A DNA stretch of 64,000 bases from the NCBI GenBank assembly GCA_035606355.1, contig DATNFO010000025.1, positions 33,232-97,231 of the forward strand, given 5' to 3'. Position 1 is the stretch's first letter; each line of letters starts with the position of its first letter. The notes below the pieces were generated by a model. It was not told the DNA's origin. It made no database searches and saw only the letters and a list, made by a program, of their open reading frames with translations. Position numbers and translations under genes: made by a program. Shown in pieces: positions 19,556-28,418 of the stretch. Source of the stretch: Sulfopaludibacter sp035606355. Its GTDB lineage: Bacteria; Acidobacteriota; Terriglobia; Bryobacterales; Bryobacteraceae.

Positions 19556-20544
19556 TGGAGTTGGTATTCCCTTATTTTGCGATAAAGCGTGGTCCGTCCG
19601 ATACCCAGGCGGCGGGCGGCTTCCCCGCGGTTGCCGCCGGTCGCAGTCAAAGCGGCGGCGATGGCTTGCCGCTCGCTCTCGGGGATGGTAATCACCGGGG
19701 AAGGCGAGGACCGGCGAAACTCGGGCAAGCCGCCGACGGCTTCACTGAGGCGGTGCAGGCTCTCGGGCGCGCCCGCCCTCGCCGCGAGCGCATAGTGCAA
19801 GCCGGAAGGCAGAGCGGCCTCAACCGACCCTTCGGAGTACAAAGTCGCCATCCGTTCCACGCACGTCTTGAGTTCGCGGACATTGCCGGGCCAATCGTAA
19901 CTGCAGAGAAGGTTTATGGTCTCGGGATCGGGACGGACCGCGGAGTGCGGCAGGCTGCGGAGGAAGTGCTCGATCAGCAGCGGAATGTCTTCGGCGCGGT
20001 CGCGCAGGGCGGGCAGGCGGACCGTGAAGGCGTTCAGCCGATAGAACAGATCTTCGCGGAACCGGCCGGCTTTGACTTCCGCGCGCAGGTCGCGATGCGT
20101 GGCGGCGATGATCCGCAGATCCACTTTGCGCCACTGCAACGAGCCCACCGGGCGGTACTCGCGCTCCTGAACGAGGCGAAGCAGCTTGACCTGGAATTCG
20201 AGCGGCAGGTCGCCGATCTCGTCGAAGAACGCGGTGCCGCCGTCGGCTGCGGCGACGAGGCCTTTTTTGTCGGCGATGGCGCCACTGAAGGAGCCTCTCA
20301 CGTGCCCGAACAGCTCGCTTTCCATGAGGGTGCCGACGAGCGCCCCGCAGTCGATCGGGACGAACTGGCCGCGCGGATCGGCGTCGTAGATGGCTCTGGC
20401 GACTACTTCCTTGCCGGTGCCGGTTTCACCCAGCAGCAGCACCGGCAGGCCGGCGCGTGCCGCTTTGTGGATCATGCGGCGGAGCAGGCCCATCTGAGGG
20501 GATTGACCGATGAGAGCGCGGGCGTGGTCCGGCGGGGCGGGCAT
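19552..20544 (-). CDS. Sigma54-interacting AAA+ transcriptional activator without sensor domain
   Basis: 330 residues: AAA+ domain from the N-terminus (Walker A 'GETGTGKE' 39-46, Walker B 'GGTAFFDEIGDLP', sensor region 'DLFYRLNAF'), then a Fis-type HTH at the C-terminus ('GNRGEAARRLGIGRTTLYRKI'). There is no receiver, GAF or PAS domain, so activity must be set by binding partners or expression. The sigma54-contact loop, normally GAFTGA, is GSFSGA (84-89), two conservative changes that could alter polymerase contact. It overlaps the glycosyltransferase and lies 15 bases downstream of rlpA, which suggests a cell-envelope operon. Confidence 0.9.
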   Translation of the reverse strand: MPAPPDHARALIGQSPQMGLLRRMIHKAARAGLPVLLLGETGTGKEVVARAIYDADPRGQFVPIDCGALVGTLMESELFGHVRGSFSGAIADKKGLVAAADGGTAFFDEIGDLPLEFQVKLLRLVQEREYRPVGSLQWRKVDLRIIAATHRDLRAEVKAGRFREDLFYRLNAFTVRLPALRDRAEDIPLLIEHFLRSLPHSAVRPDPETINLLCSYDWPGNVRELKTCVERMATLYSEGSVEAALPSGLHYALAARAGAPESLHRLSEAVGGLPEFRRSSPSPVITIPESERQAIAAALTATGGNRGEAARRLGIGRTTLYRKIREYQLH

Positions 20545-20559
20545 CGAAGTTCGGGTGCG

Positions 20560-21228
20560 TTAATCTAGTCGCACGACGAACCCGTTTTTCTCACCCGATT
20601 CGGAGCGAATGCGCGCACTGAGGGCTTTTGCGCCATCTTCGGTGGCTTCGGCGCCTACCAGGACGCGCCATAAATCCGGTGTATCGGCGCGCTGCACGAG
20701 CTTGGCGACGCCGTAGCGGGCGGCCATGTTGGCGCGCATGCGCTCGGCATTGTCCTTATTCCGGAATGCGCCCACCTGTACCGCAAAGACTCCCGCGGGC
20801 ACCACGTCAGGGACCTTGGTGACGACCACTTCGACATTGGCGACGCCGGGCCCGATCATGTCGATGGCTTTGGCCGCGGCGTGGGAAAGATCGATGATGC
20901 GGCCATCGACGAATGGACCGCGGTCAATGATGCGGACGTCGACGGATTTGGAATTGTCGAGATTCACCACCCGGACCCAGGTGTTGAAGGGCAGGGTGCG
21001 GTGAGCCGCGACCAAGGTTTCCATGTCGTAGATCTCGCCGTCGGCGGCTTGCCGGCCGTGGTAGGGGTGCCCATACCAACTGGCGACGCCCGTTTCGGTG
21101 CTGCCGACCGGCGGTGCCGGAGTTGGGACGGGTCGCGGAGGTGGAATCGTGCGATGCGCCACCCTCTTATGGTGCGCACAACCCGCGAGCGCAACCGCCA
21201 CGATGCTGAGCGCGAGGACCCGTTTCAT
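20560..21228 (-). CDS. rlpA: RlpA-like septal-ring lytic transglycosylase with SPOR domain
   Basis: 222 residues: lipoprotein signal peptide with lipobox LAGC (about 13-16), a proline-rich linker, the double-psi beta-barrel domain 'ETGVASWYGHPYHGRQAADG' followed by 'RTLPFNTWVRVVNL' and 'VRIIDRGPFVDGRIIDLSHAAA' (catalytic Asp of RlpA lies in this block), and a C-terminal SPOR domain ('GVFAVQVGAFRNKDNAERMR') that binds denuded septal glycan. It cleaves peptidoglycan strands lacking stem peptides in the periplasm. Start of the cluster rlpA, sigma54 activator, glycosyltransferase. Confidence 0.92.
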   Translation of the reverse strand: MKRVLALSIVAVALAGCAHHKRVAHRTIPPPRPVPTPAPPVGSTETGVASWYGHPYHGRQAADGEIYDMETLVAAHRTLPFNTWVRVVNLDNSKSVDVRIIDRGPFVDGRIIDLSHAAAKAIDMIGPGVANVEVVVTKVPDVVPAGVFAVQVGAFRNKDNAERMRANMAARYGVAKLVQRADTPDLWRVLVGAEATEDGAKALSARIRSESGEKNGFVVRLD

Positions 21229-21279
21229 TACTATCTTGAGATTATAAAGCTTTTGCCGGAATGTGCCGATAAGAAAAGC

Positions 21280-21609
21280 ATGGAGGAACGGCGCACGGAA
21301 CCTCGCATGTTATGCGCGGATATGGTCGATATCGTCTGGCGGGAGCCTGGCGGTAAACTGCGGCGGGAAACGGCGCTGCTCGAGGACATTTCGCATTCGG
21401 GCGCCTGTTTGCAATTGGAGCGGGCGTTGCCGGTGGGCGCCGTCGTGCGATGGCGTTCGCCAGGGCAGGAGTTCCGGGGACGCGTGACGCACTGCGTGTA
21501 TCGGGAAATCGGGTATTTCGCAGGGGTGGAGTTCGATGAGCGGTCTAAGTGGCGATGCGAGACGTTCACGCCCCAGCATCTGTTGGATCTGGCTAAGCTG
21601 GCTCGGTAG
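21280..21609 (+). CDS. PilZ-domain protein (c-di-GMP receptor candidate)
   Basis: 109 residues forming a single PilZ domain: the N-terminal arginine motif is 'EERRTEPR' (RRxxxR type, about 3-8) and the second motif 'DISHSGACL' matches D/N-x-S-x-x-G. Both c-di-GMP-binding motifs are present, so binding is plausible. The ATG at 21280 is chosen because it starts just before the arginine motif. It diverges from rlpA, with 51 bases between starts. Single-domain PilZ proteins usually act by binding partner enzymes; the partner is unknown. Confidence 0.82.
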   Translation: MEERRTEPRMLCADMVDIVWREPGGKLRRETALLEDISHSGACLQLERALPVGAVVRWRSPGQEFRGRVTHCVYREIGYFAGVEFDERSKWRCETFTPQHLLDLAKLAR

Positions 21610-21675
21610 GGCTCGCTTTCGCCGCGCCTGCAACGCGTCGCGGTCTCGCTTCGCTCTCCCGAAATGCTCAGTTTG

Positions 21676-21696
21676 CGACCGGCCGGAGGCCGGTCG
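21676..21696. repeat. Short palindromic repeat P3 (terminator-like)
   Basis: A 9-bp stem CGACCGGCC / GGCCGGTCG with a GGA loop, followed by TTAC and then the complement of the sdhB stop codon at 21701. Same family as the elements at 4979, 11813 and 31867. Confidence 0.75.
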
Positions 21697-21700
21697 TTAC

Positions 21701-22467
<767 letters not shown>

Positions 22468-22468
<1 letters not shown>

Positions 22469-24381
22469 TACTTGTAGCTCCGTTGCGCCGGATGCACGTA
22501 CTCGAATGTCAGCGGCTCTTTCACCAGTTCGGGACGATTCCCCACTCCCCGGAACTCCCAGGCGGCAGTGTACGAGTAGTGCTCGTCATCGCGCTGCGCT
22601 TCCCCGTCGGGTGTTTGATACTCCTCGCGGAAGTGGCCGCCGCAGCTTTCGTTGCGCTCCAGAGCGTCCAGGCACATGAGCTCGGCAAGTTCGAAGAAAT
22701 CGGCGACGCGGCCGGCCTTTTCGAGCGATTGATTCAGCTCGTCGCCGTTGCCCAGCACCTTCACTTCGCGCCAGTACTGTTCGCGCAGCGCCGGAATCTG
22801 TGCGAGCGCCTGCTTGAGACCCTCGGCGGTGCGCGACATGCCGCAGTACTCCCACATCAGTTTCCCGAGCTCGCGGTGGAAGGAGTCCACGCTGCGCGTG
22901 CCGCGCGTTTCGAGCAGTTTCCTGGTAGTCGCGGCCACCTGATTCTCGGCGTCCTTTACTGCCAGGTGATTGGTGTCCACCTTTTCCAGTTTGCTGGAGG
23001 CGATGTAATCGTTGATGGTGTTCGGCAGGACGAAGTAGCCGTCCGCCAGACCCTGCATGAGAGCGCTCGCCCCGAGACGATTGGCGCCGTGGTCGGAGAA
23101 ATTCGCTTCGCCGACTACGTACATACCGGGCACGGTCGACATCAGGTTGTAATCCACCCAGAGGCCGCCCATGGTGTAGTGAATCGCCGGGTAAATGCGC
23201 ATCGGCGTGGTATACGGGTCTTCGCCGGTGATGCGCTCGTACATATCGAAGAGATTGCCGTAGCGCTCTTTGATGAGGCTTCGGCCGAGCCGCTCGATGG
23301 CATCCCGGAAATCCAGGTAAACCGCGAGCTTGGTTTCGCCGACGCCGCGGCCTTCGTCGCAGACCATCTTGGCGTTGCGGGAGGCGACGTCGCGCGGCAC
23401 CAGGTTGCCGAAGCTCGGATAGCGCCGCTCGAGATAATAGTCGCGCTCGTTGGGCGGGATCTGGCTGGGCGGCCGCGGATCGTCCTTCTTCAGCGGCACC
23501 CACACTCGCCCATCGTTGCGCAGCGATTCGCTCATCAGGGTGAGCTTGCTCTGGTAGTCGCCGGATACGGGGATGCAGGTCGGGTGGATCTGGGTGAAGC
23601 ACGGATTGGCGAAGAGAGCGCCGCGCTTGTGTGCGCGCCAGATCGCCGTGGCATTGGATCCTTTGGCGTTGGTCGAGAGATAGTAGACGTTGCCGTAGCC
23701 GCCGGTCCCGAGCACCACCGTATCGCCGATGTGCGATTCGATCTTGCCCGTGATCAGGTCGCGAACCACGATGCCGCGCGCTTTGCCATCGATGACAATC
23801 AGGTCCAGCATTTCGGTGCGCGGGAACATCTGCACGCCGCCGAGGCCGATCTGCCGTTCGAGTGCCTGATAGGCGCCGAGCAGAAGCTGCTGCCCGGTCT
23901 GCCCGCGCGCATAGAACGTGCGCGACACCTGCGCGCCGCCGAAGCTGCGGTTATCGAGATAGCCCGAATATTCGCGCGCGAAGGGCACGCCCTGTCCGAC
24001 GCATTGATCGATGATGTTGACGCTGATCTGCGCCAGGCGATAGACGTTGGATTCACGGCTGCGGAAATCGCCTCCCTTCACGGTGTCGTAGAAGAGCCGG
24101 TAGACGCTGTCGCCATCGTTGTGATAATTCTTGGCGGCGTTGATGCCTCCCTGCGCCGCGATGCTGTGGGCGCGGCGCGGCGAATCCTGAAAACAGAAGC
24201 ACTTCACCTTATAGCCGAGCTCGGAAAGCGTCGCGGCGGCCGATCCGCCGGCCAGACCCGTTCCTACCACGATGATGGTGTGCTTGCGCTTGTTTGCCGG
24301 ATTCACCAGCTTCAGATTGAACCTGTGGCGATCCCACCGGGTCTCAATCGGTCCAGTCGGAGATTTCGAGTTCAGTTCCAC
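22468..24381 (-). CDS. sdhA: Succinate dehydrogenase / fumarate reductase flavoprotein subunit
   Basis: 637 residues: FAD-binding Rossmann motif 'VVGTGLAGGSAAATLSELG' (about 39-57), the covalent-FAD histidine region 'RRAHSIAAQGGINAAKNYHN', and the active-site region 'HPTCIPVSGD'. The length and the soluble 'type B' features fit the non-classical complex II of Bacteroidota, Epsilonproteobacteria and Acidobacteriota. It oxidises succinate at the cytosolic face. 15 bases follow sdhC. Confidence 0.95.
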
Positions 24382-24396
24382 GCGAGCGTCCTCAAG

Positions 24397-25110
24397 TTAC
24401 TGCAAAAACCCGGCCAGCACCGCGACCGGAACGGAAATAAAGCCAATGCAAACCAGGATGGCGAATACCGCGGCGCCGGCTTTGATCTTCGGCGTGTAGC
24501 GCGGGTGCGCGAGCCCCAGCGATTGAAAGAGACTGTACAGCCCGTGATAGAGATGCATGCACAGCAGCACCATTGCCAGGATATAGAAGGCGGCGACCAG
24601 CGGGTGACTGAAGCCGGTGATCACGTTGGTTCGCACGTCCGGCATATTCGGATTGCCGCCTACGTCTTTTGTGTCCAGTCCAGGGATGGCGCCGGAAGTG
24701 AGGTGCAGCACGTGGAAGATGATGAACGCGCCGACGATCACGCCGCTCCAGCGCATGGTGCGCGCCGCGTAGGCTGACGGCACATCGGTCTTCTTCACGT
24801 AACCGATGGGGCGCGCGGCGTTGTTCATCGCCCACAGTTGCACCGCGGCGGTGATGTGCAGGATCACGGCCGCCAGCAGGATCAGGCGGATTGCCCATAG
24901 CGGGCCCACATTCGCCGGGCTGTGCAGAAACGCCGCGTAGTTGTTGATCTGTTGCGGATTCGACGAGAAGATCTGCAAGTTCCCCAGCATGTGGCCGAGC
25001 ACATAGCCGAAGAGAATGATGCCGGTGACCGCCATCATCACCTTTTTGCCGATGGGCGCATCGTAAAAACGGACGGCCCGGCGCACCGGGCTGATCGCGA
25101 GTGTACTCAT
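24397..25110 (-). CDS. sdhC: Succinate dehydrogenase cytochrome b558 subunit, type B
   Basis: 237 residues with five hydrophobic helices, as in the single-chain diheme cytochrome b of type-B complex II. Candidate heme-ligand histidines sit in 'GYVLGHMLGNLQ', 'ILHITAAVQLW', 'FHVLHLTSG' and 'LLCMHLYHGLYSL'. It anchors SdhAB in the inner membrane and reduces quinone. First gene of the operon; the leader is described separately. Confidence 0.92.
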   Translation of the reverse strand: MSTLAISPVRRAVRFYDAPIGKKVMMAVTGIILFGYVLGHMLGNLQIFSSNPQQINNYAAFLHSPANVGPLWAIRLILLAAVILHITAAVQLWAMNNAARPIGYVKKTDVPSAYAARTMRWSGVIVGAFIIFHVLHLTSGAIPGLDTKDVGGNPNMPDVRTNVITGFSHPLVAAFYILAMVLLCMHLYHGLYSLFQSLGLAHPRYTPKIKAGAAVFAILVCIGFISVPVAVLAGFLQ

Positions 25111-25213
25111 GTTCTATTCCTGGTTCTGGCGAGTTGGCTTCGCCAAAGCTGTCGGGTGGCGCCCTCAATCCGGGACGCACCAAGCGGGGATGGAGCCGTC
25201 AAACCAACTAGTA
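25111..25213 (-). promoter_or_regulatory. Upstream region and possible structured leader of sdhCAB
   Basis: On the minus strand a TATACT (-10-like, 25208-25213) is followed by a GC-rich leader of about 100 bases. Near the start codon the sequence TTTGGCGAAGCCAACTCGCC can form either TTGGC-GAA-GCCAA or GGCGA-AGCCAAC-TCGCC, which are mutually exclusive hairpins. No known riboswitch was recognised. Confidence 0.35.
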
Positions 25214-25218
25214 TACGC

Positions 25219-25749
25219 CTAGAAAGCGTAGTCGGGCGGCTTAATCCCCTTTAGTCTCATATAAACTTCGGCTTGGCCGCGGTGGTGAGCGGTGTGCGTG
25301 AAGTAGCTCCAAAGCCACTCGAAGCCGGTCATTTTGCGCGTTCCTCCCACGGTGGCACTCAGCTTTTCGGGAGTCATGGCGGCGACGGCCTTGTTGCAGA
25401 AATCGAAGGACGACTGCAGGAACGGCAGAGCCTCATCCTTGGGCACATCGGGCTCATTCTCCTTGGGGTTGCGGACGGCCTTGAGGATGCCGGCGGGCAT
25501 TTCGGGTCGCGGCAAGCCGCTGGCAGTGGCGCAGGCTCCGACGTTCGCGGCGCCGATGTGGGCCATCAGCATCCCGAAGCTCATCTCCGCGGGGTTGGGG
25601 CGGGTGTTGTAAAGCTCCGCCGGCATCGTTTTAGCGACGGCGACGGTGAACTCGCCGCTCGTCTTCCAGTGCTGCGCCAGCACGTTCGTAAAATCCTGGG
25701 CCAGCAGCGGCGCGGCGGCCAGCGCGATTAGTAACACATGTCTCTTCAC
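25219..25749 (-). CDS. Exported DinB-like four-helix protein
   Basis: 176 residues with a short signal peptide (VKRHVLLIALAAAPLLAQ) and a DinB/DUF664-type four-helix bundle. The family's metal-ligand histidines are visible at 'MLMAHIGAAN' and 'YFTHTAHHRGQAEVYMRLKG' (H-x3-H type near the C-terminus). GTG at 25749 is chosen because of a GAGG ribosome-binding site 7 bases upstream; the longer frame to 25791 is not needed. Secreted DinB proteins are common in Acidobacteriota and may be thiol- or metal-dependent transferases; the reaction is unknown. Confidence 0.82.
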   Translation of the reverse strand: MKRHVLLIALAAAPLLAQDFTNVLAQHWKTSGEFTVAVAKTMPAELYNTRPNPAEMSFGMLMAHIGAANVGACATASGLPRPEMPAGILKAVRNPKENEPDVPKDEALPFLQSSFDFCNKAVAAMTPEKLSATVGGTRKMTGFEWLWSYFTHTAHHRGQAEVYMRLKGIKPPDYAF

Positions 25750-25814
25750 TTGTTTGCCTCGGGCTATAATTGTTATCGAAATCCGGCTCAAAGAGCAACT
25801 CCAGGAGACAACTG

Positions 25815-27152
25815 TTGGGACCGAATCAACGCCCTCCGTCCGGCCGCCCGGGCTCCGCCATGTCGGTGCGGAGTGCCGATCGCTACTTCGAGCTGAAGAG
25901 CGAAATCCACCGCAAGCTGATCGGCGTGTTGAACCTGGAGAGGGTCTCGTCGATTCCGAAGGACCGGCTGCGCGCGGAGATCGGCCGTGTTGTCGAGCGG
26001 TTGCTAGACGACGAGCGCGTCCCGATGACCACGGCGGAGCAGACCAAGATCGTCGAAGAGGTGCTCGACGAAGTGCTCGGGCTGGGGCCGCTCGAAACGC
26101 TGCTCAAAGAGCCGAGCATCAGCGATATTCTGGTCAATCGTTATAACAAGGTCTTCATCGAGCGTAACGGCAAGCTGTCGGAAACCACCGTCCGGTTTAA
26201 AGACGATGCGCACCTGCTGCACATCATCGAGAAGATCGTCTCGCAGGTAGGGCGGCGCATCGACGAAGCGCAGCCGATTGTCGACGCGCGCCTGCAGGAC
26301 GGCTCGCGCGTGAATGCGATTATCCCGCCGCTGGCGCTGGATGGGCCGTGCCTGAGTATCCGCCGCTTCGGCCGCCACGTGATCACGCAAGAGGAGATGG
26401 TGCAGTACAAGACCGTCACGCACGGGATGTTGCGGTTCCTGGCGGCGTGTGTGCAATCGAAAACGACGGTGCTCATTTCCGGCGGAACGGGCTCCGGCAA
26501 AACCACCATGTTGAATGCGCTCTCGCGGTTCATCCCGGAAGAAGAGCGCATCGTGACCATTGAGGACACGGCCGAATTGCAGCTTCAGCAGCGGCACGTG
26601 GTCAAGTTCGAGACGCGTCCGCCAAATCTCAATAAAGAGGGCGGCATCAATCAGCGTATTCTGCTGCGTACCGCGCTGCGTATGCGGCCGGACCGCATCA
26701 TCGTGGGCGAGTGTCGCGGCGCCGAAGCGCTGGACATGCTGCAGGCGATGAACACGGGCGTGGAAGGCTCTATGAGCACAGTGCACGCGAACACGCCGCG
26801 CGATGCGTTCTCGCGCCTGGAAACCATGGTGATGATGGCCGACCTGGAGATTCCGACGCGCGTGATTCTGCAGCAGCTCGCCAGCGCCATCAAGCTGGTG
26901 GTGCAGGTGTCGCGCCTGCAGGACGGAACGCGCAAGATCCTCAGCATTTCGGAGGTGGTGGGCGTCGCCGACGATCGCGTAGAGTTGCAGGAGATCTTCA
27001 CGTTCGAGCGGCTGGGCGTAACCGATGAGGGCAAGGTGCAGGGACGTTTCCGCGCCACCGGCGTACAGCCGAAGATCCTGGAGCGCCTGCGGGTCAGCGG
27101 CATTCAGGTGCCACCTGCGATTTTTGAAGAATCGGTTGATGTCAATCTGTGA
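25815..27152 (+). CDS. cpaF: CpaF/TadA-type secretion ATPase (orphan)
   Basis: 445 residues: N-terminal helical domain, then the type II/IV secretion ATPase core with Walker A 'ISGGTGSGKTTMLNAL' (about 233), the Asp box 'IVTIEDTAELQL', Walker B 'MRPDRIIVGECRGAEALDML' and the His box 'STVHANTPRDAFSRLETM'. TTG at 25815 has an excellent Shine-Dalgarno (AGGAG, 7-base spacing); a TATAAT at 25765-25770 lies upstream in the gap shared with the DinB-like gene. CpaF drives Tad-pilus assembly, but no cpaB, tadB/C, tadG or flp gene is nearby. It overlaps the Nudix gene by 4 bases. Confidence 0.92.
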   Translation: MGPNQRPPSGRPGSAMSVRSADRYFELKSEIHRKLIGVLNLERVSSIPKDRLRAEIGRVVERLLDDERVPMTTAEQTKIVEEVLDEVLGLGPLETLLKEPSISDILVNRYNKVFIERNGKLSETTVRFKDDAHLLHIIEKIVSQVGRRIDEAQPIVDARLQDGSRVNAIIPPLALDGPCLSIRRFGRHVITQEEMVQYKTVTHGMLRFLAACVQSKTTVLISGGTGSGKTTMLNALSRFIPEEERIVTIEDTAELQLQQRHVVKFETRPPNLNKEGGINQRILLRTALRMRPDRIIVGECRGAEALDMLQAMNTGVEGSMSTVHANTPRDAFSRLETMVMMADLEIPTRVILQQLASAIKLVVQVSRLQDGTRKILSISEVVGVADDRVELQEIFTFERLGVTDEGKVQGRFRATGVQPKILERLRVSGIQVPPAIFEESVDVNL

Positions 27153-27658
27153 AGCCGCTGCGCACGGAGACCGCGTTTCACACGCCGTGGTTTGAGCTGG
27201 TCGCCAAGACCATGCGCGAGGGCGAAGCGCCATTCTATTCGTTGAAGCTGCCGGATTACGCGGCCATCGTGGCGCTGACGGCAGAGCGCAAGGTGCTCAC
27301 GGTCCGGCAATACCGGCCGGCGCTGGAGCGATACACATTGGAGCTGCCGAGCGGGTTGGTGGACGCCGGGGAGCAGCCGGCGGAATCGGCCGCTCGCGAA
27401 TTGCTGGAGGAAACGGGATATCACGCGGAATCGGTTGACGTGCTGGGGCCGATGTTTCCCGACAATGGGAGGCTCGGCAATCGCATCTGGAACTGCTTTG
27501 CGGAAGGCGTGGTGAAGGCGGGGCTGGAACCTGAAGCGGGGATCGAGGTTCAGGCTTACGATATCGCGGAATTGCTGCAGATGACGGCGGAGGGCACGTT
27601 CGATCATTCGCTGCACGTGGCGGCGCTGCTTCTGGCTCGATTGCGGGGGAAGTTGTGA
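27149..27658 (+). CDS. Nudix hydrolase, ADP-ribose pyrophosphatase-like
   Basis: 169 residues with a complete Nudix box G-x5-E-x7-REUxEExGU (residues about 70-92: G L V D A G E ... RELLEETGY). The upstream 'VLTVRQYRPALERYTLELPSG' segment is typical of ADP-ribose / NDP-sugar pyrophosphatases (NudF-like). The start is GTG 27149, overlapping the cpaF stop. Cytosolic. No functional link with CpaF is known. Confidence 0.9.
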   Translation: MKPLRTETAFHTPWFELVAKTMREGEAPFYSLKLPDYAAIVALTAERKVLTVRQYRPALERYTLELPSGLVDAGEQPAESAARELLEETGYHAESVDVLGPMFPDNGRLGNRIWNCFAEGVVKAGLEPEAGIEVQAYDIAELLQMTAEGTFDHSLHVAALLLARLRGKL

Positions 27659-27672
27659 TTTGGCGGCGGGCG

Positions 27673-28092
27673 TCACTCGGTGTCGAGCAATGGGCCCAGC
27701 GCTTCGGGGGTAATACACGGCACGGCGGTGTTTCGGAAGCCTCGCAAATCCCGAGACACGATCCAATCGCAGCGGTCCGCCGCTGCCGCGGCTGCAGTTA
27801 CCGCGTCTTCAAAGTCGTGCAGCCCTACCGATAACGCGTCGCTGAGGACGGAGATATCGACGGCGGCGACACCGAACACCGAGAGCAAGATTGCGACGGT
27901 TCTCTTAGCTGCTGCGGCGCCGCGCGCTTTCTGAACCAGATAGTGGAGCGTAGTGACGGAGTGAGCGGCAATCCGGCCTTCGATTGCCCCCGTTTCCACA
28001 TAGCGCCATACCAGCGAACTCGCGGCCGCATGTGGCTGCCGGTCAAGCAAAACGTCGAGAATGACGTTGGTATCCACCAGAATCCGTTTCAC
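27673..28092 (-). CDS. PIN-domain toxin (VapC-like RNase)
   Basis: 139 residues with the PIN fold: first acidic motif 'ILVDTNVILDVLLDR' (Asp 7), a helix with an acidic residue, 'LHDFEDAVTAAAA' and 'CDWIVSRDLRGF' near the end. These acidic residues form the metal site of the endoribonuclease. Its start overlaps the stop of the antitoxin gene (ATGA, antitoxin first), the classical type II toxin-antitoxin order. Confidence 0.88.
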   Translation of the reverse strand: MKRILVDTNVILDVLLDRQPHAAASSLVWRYVETGAIEGRIAAHSVTTLHYLVQKARGAAAAKRTVAILLSVFGVAAVDISVLSDALSVGLHDFEDAVTAAAAAADRCDWIVSRDLRGFRNTAVPCITPEALGPLLDTE

Positions 28093-28313
28093 AGGTACTT
28101 CTTTTCCAGGTACCTGTGGTGATCTTGGATTGTGGCCTTGCGCAAGCTGCCTCGCAGTGCGCGCAGTGCGGGCGTTGCGTCCATCGACTTCGGGTTCGTG
28201 ACCGCGGCTAAGTAGGTCTCTACCATTTGTGAAATCGAAACGTTTTGCGCCTTCGCATAGCGTTTGGCGCGGGCAATCACGTTATCATCCACGCTCAACG
28301 TCAACTTGGCCAT
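28089..28313 (-). CDS. Ribbon-helix-helix antitoxin of the PIN-domain toxin
   Basis: 74 residues. The N-terminal 'MAKLTLSVDDNVIARAKRYA' and 'NVSISQMVETYLAAV' correspond to the beta strand and two helices of a DUF6364/RHH-type antitoxin that binds its own promoter; the C-terminal tail (LRKATIQDHHRYLEKKYL) would block the PIN active site. It is followed by the toxin gene with a 4-base overlap. Confidence 0.85.
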   Translation of the reverse strand: MAKLTLSVDDNVIARAKRYAKAQNVSISQMVETYLAAVTNPKSMDATPALRALRGSLRKATIQDHHRYLEKKYL

Positions 28314-28418
28314 ATACGTATTCTAGCAACGCAGATGCACGTGCACACCATCGCGGGCCGCCGTCGGGTCGTCCGGCCGTGCCCTGCGCTATACTATTTT
28401 CAGACCTTCCGGTCCTTT

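Noticed and set aside
22483..24777. Plus-strand open frame of 764 codons opposite sdhA and sdhC
   Set aside because: Lies entirely antisense to well-supported sdh genes; no domain, Ala/Val/Arg-rich composition as expected of a shadow frame in GC-rich DNA.
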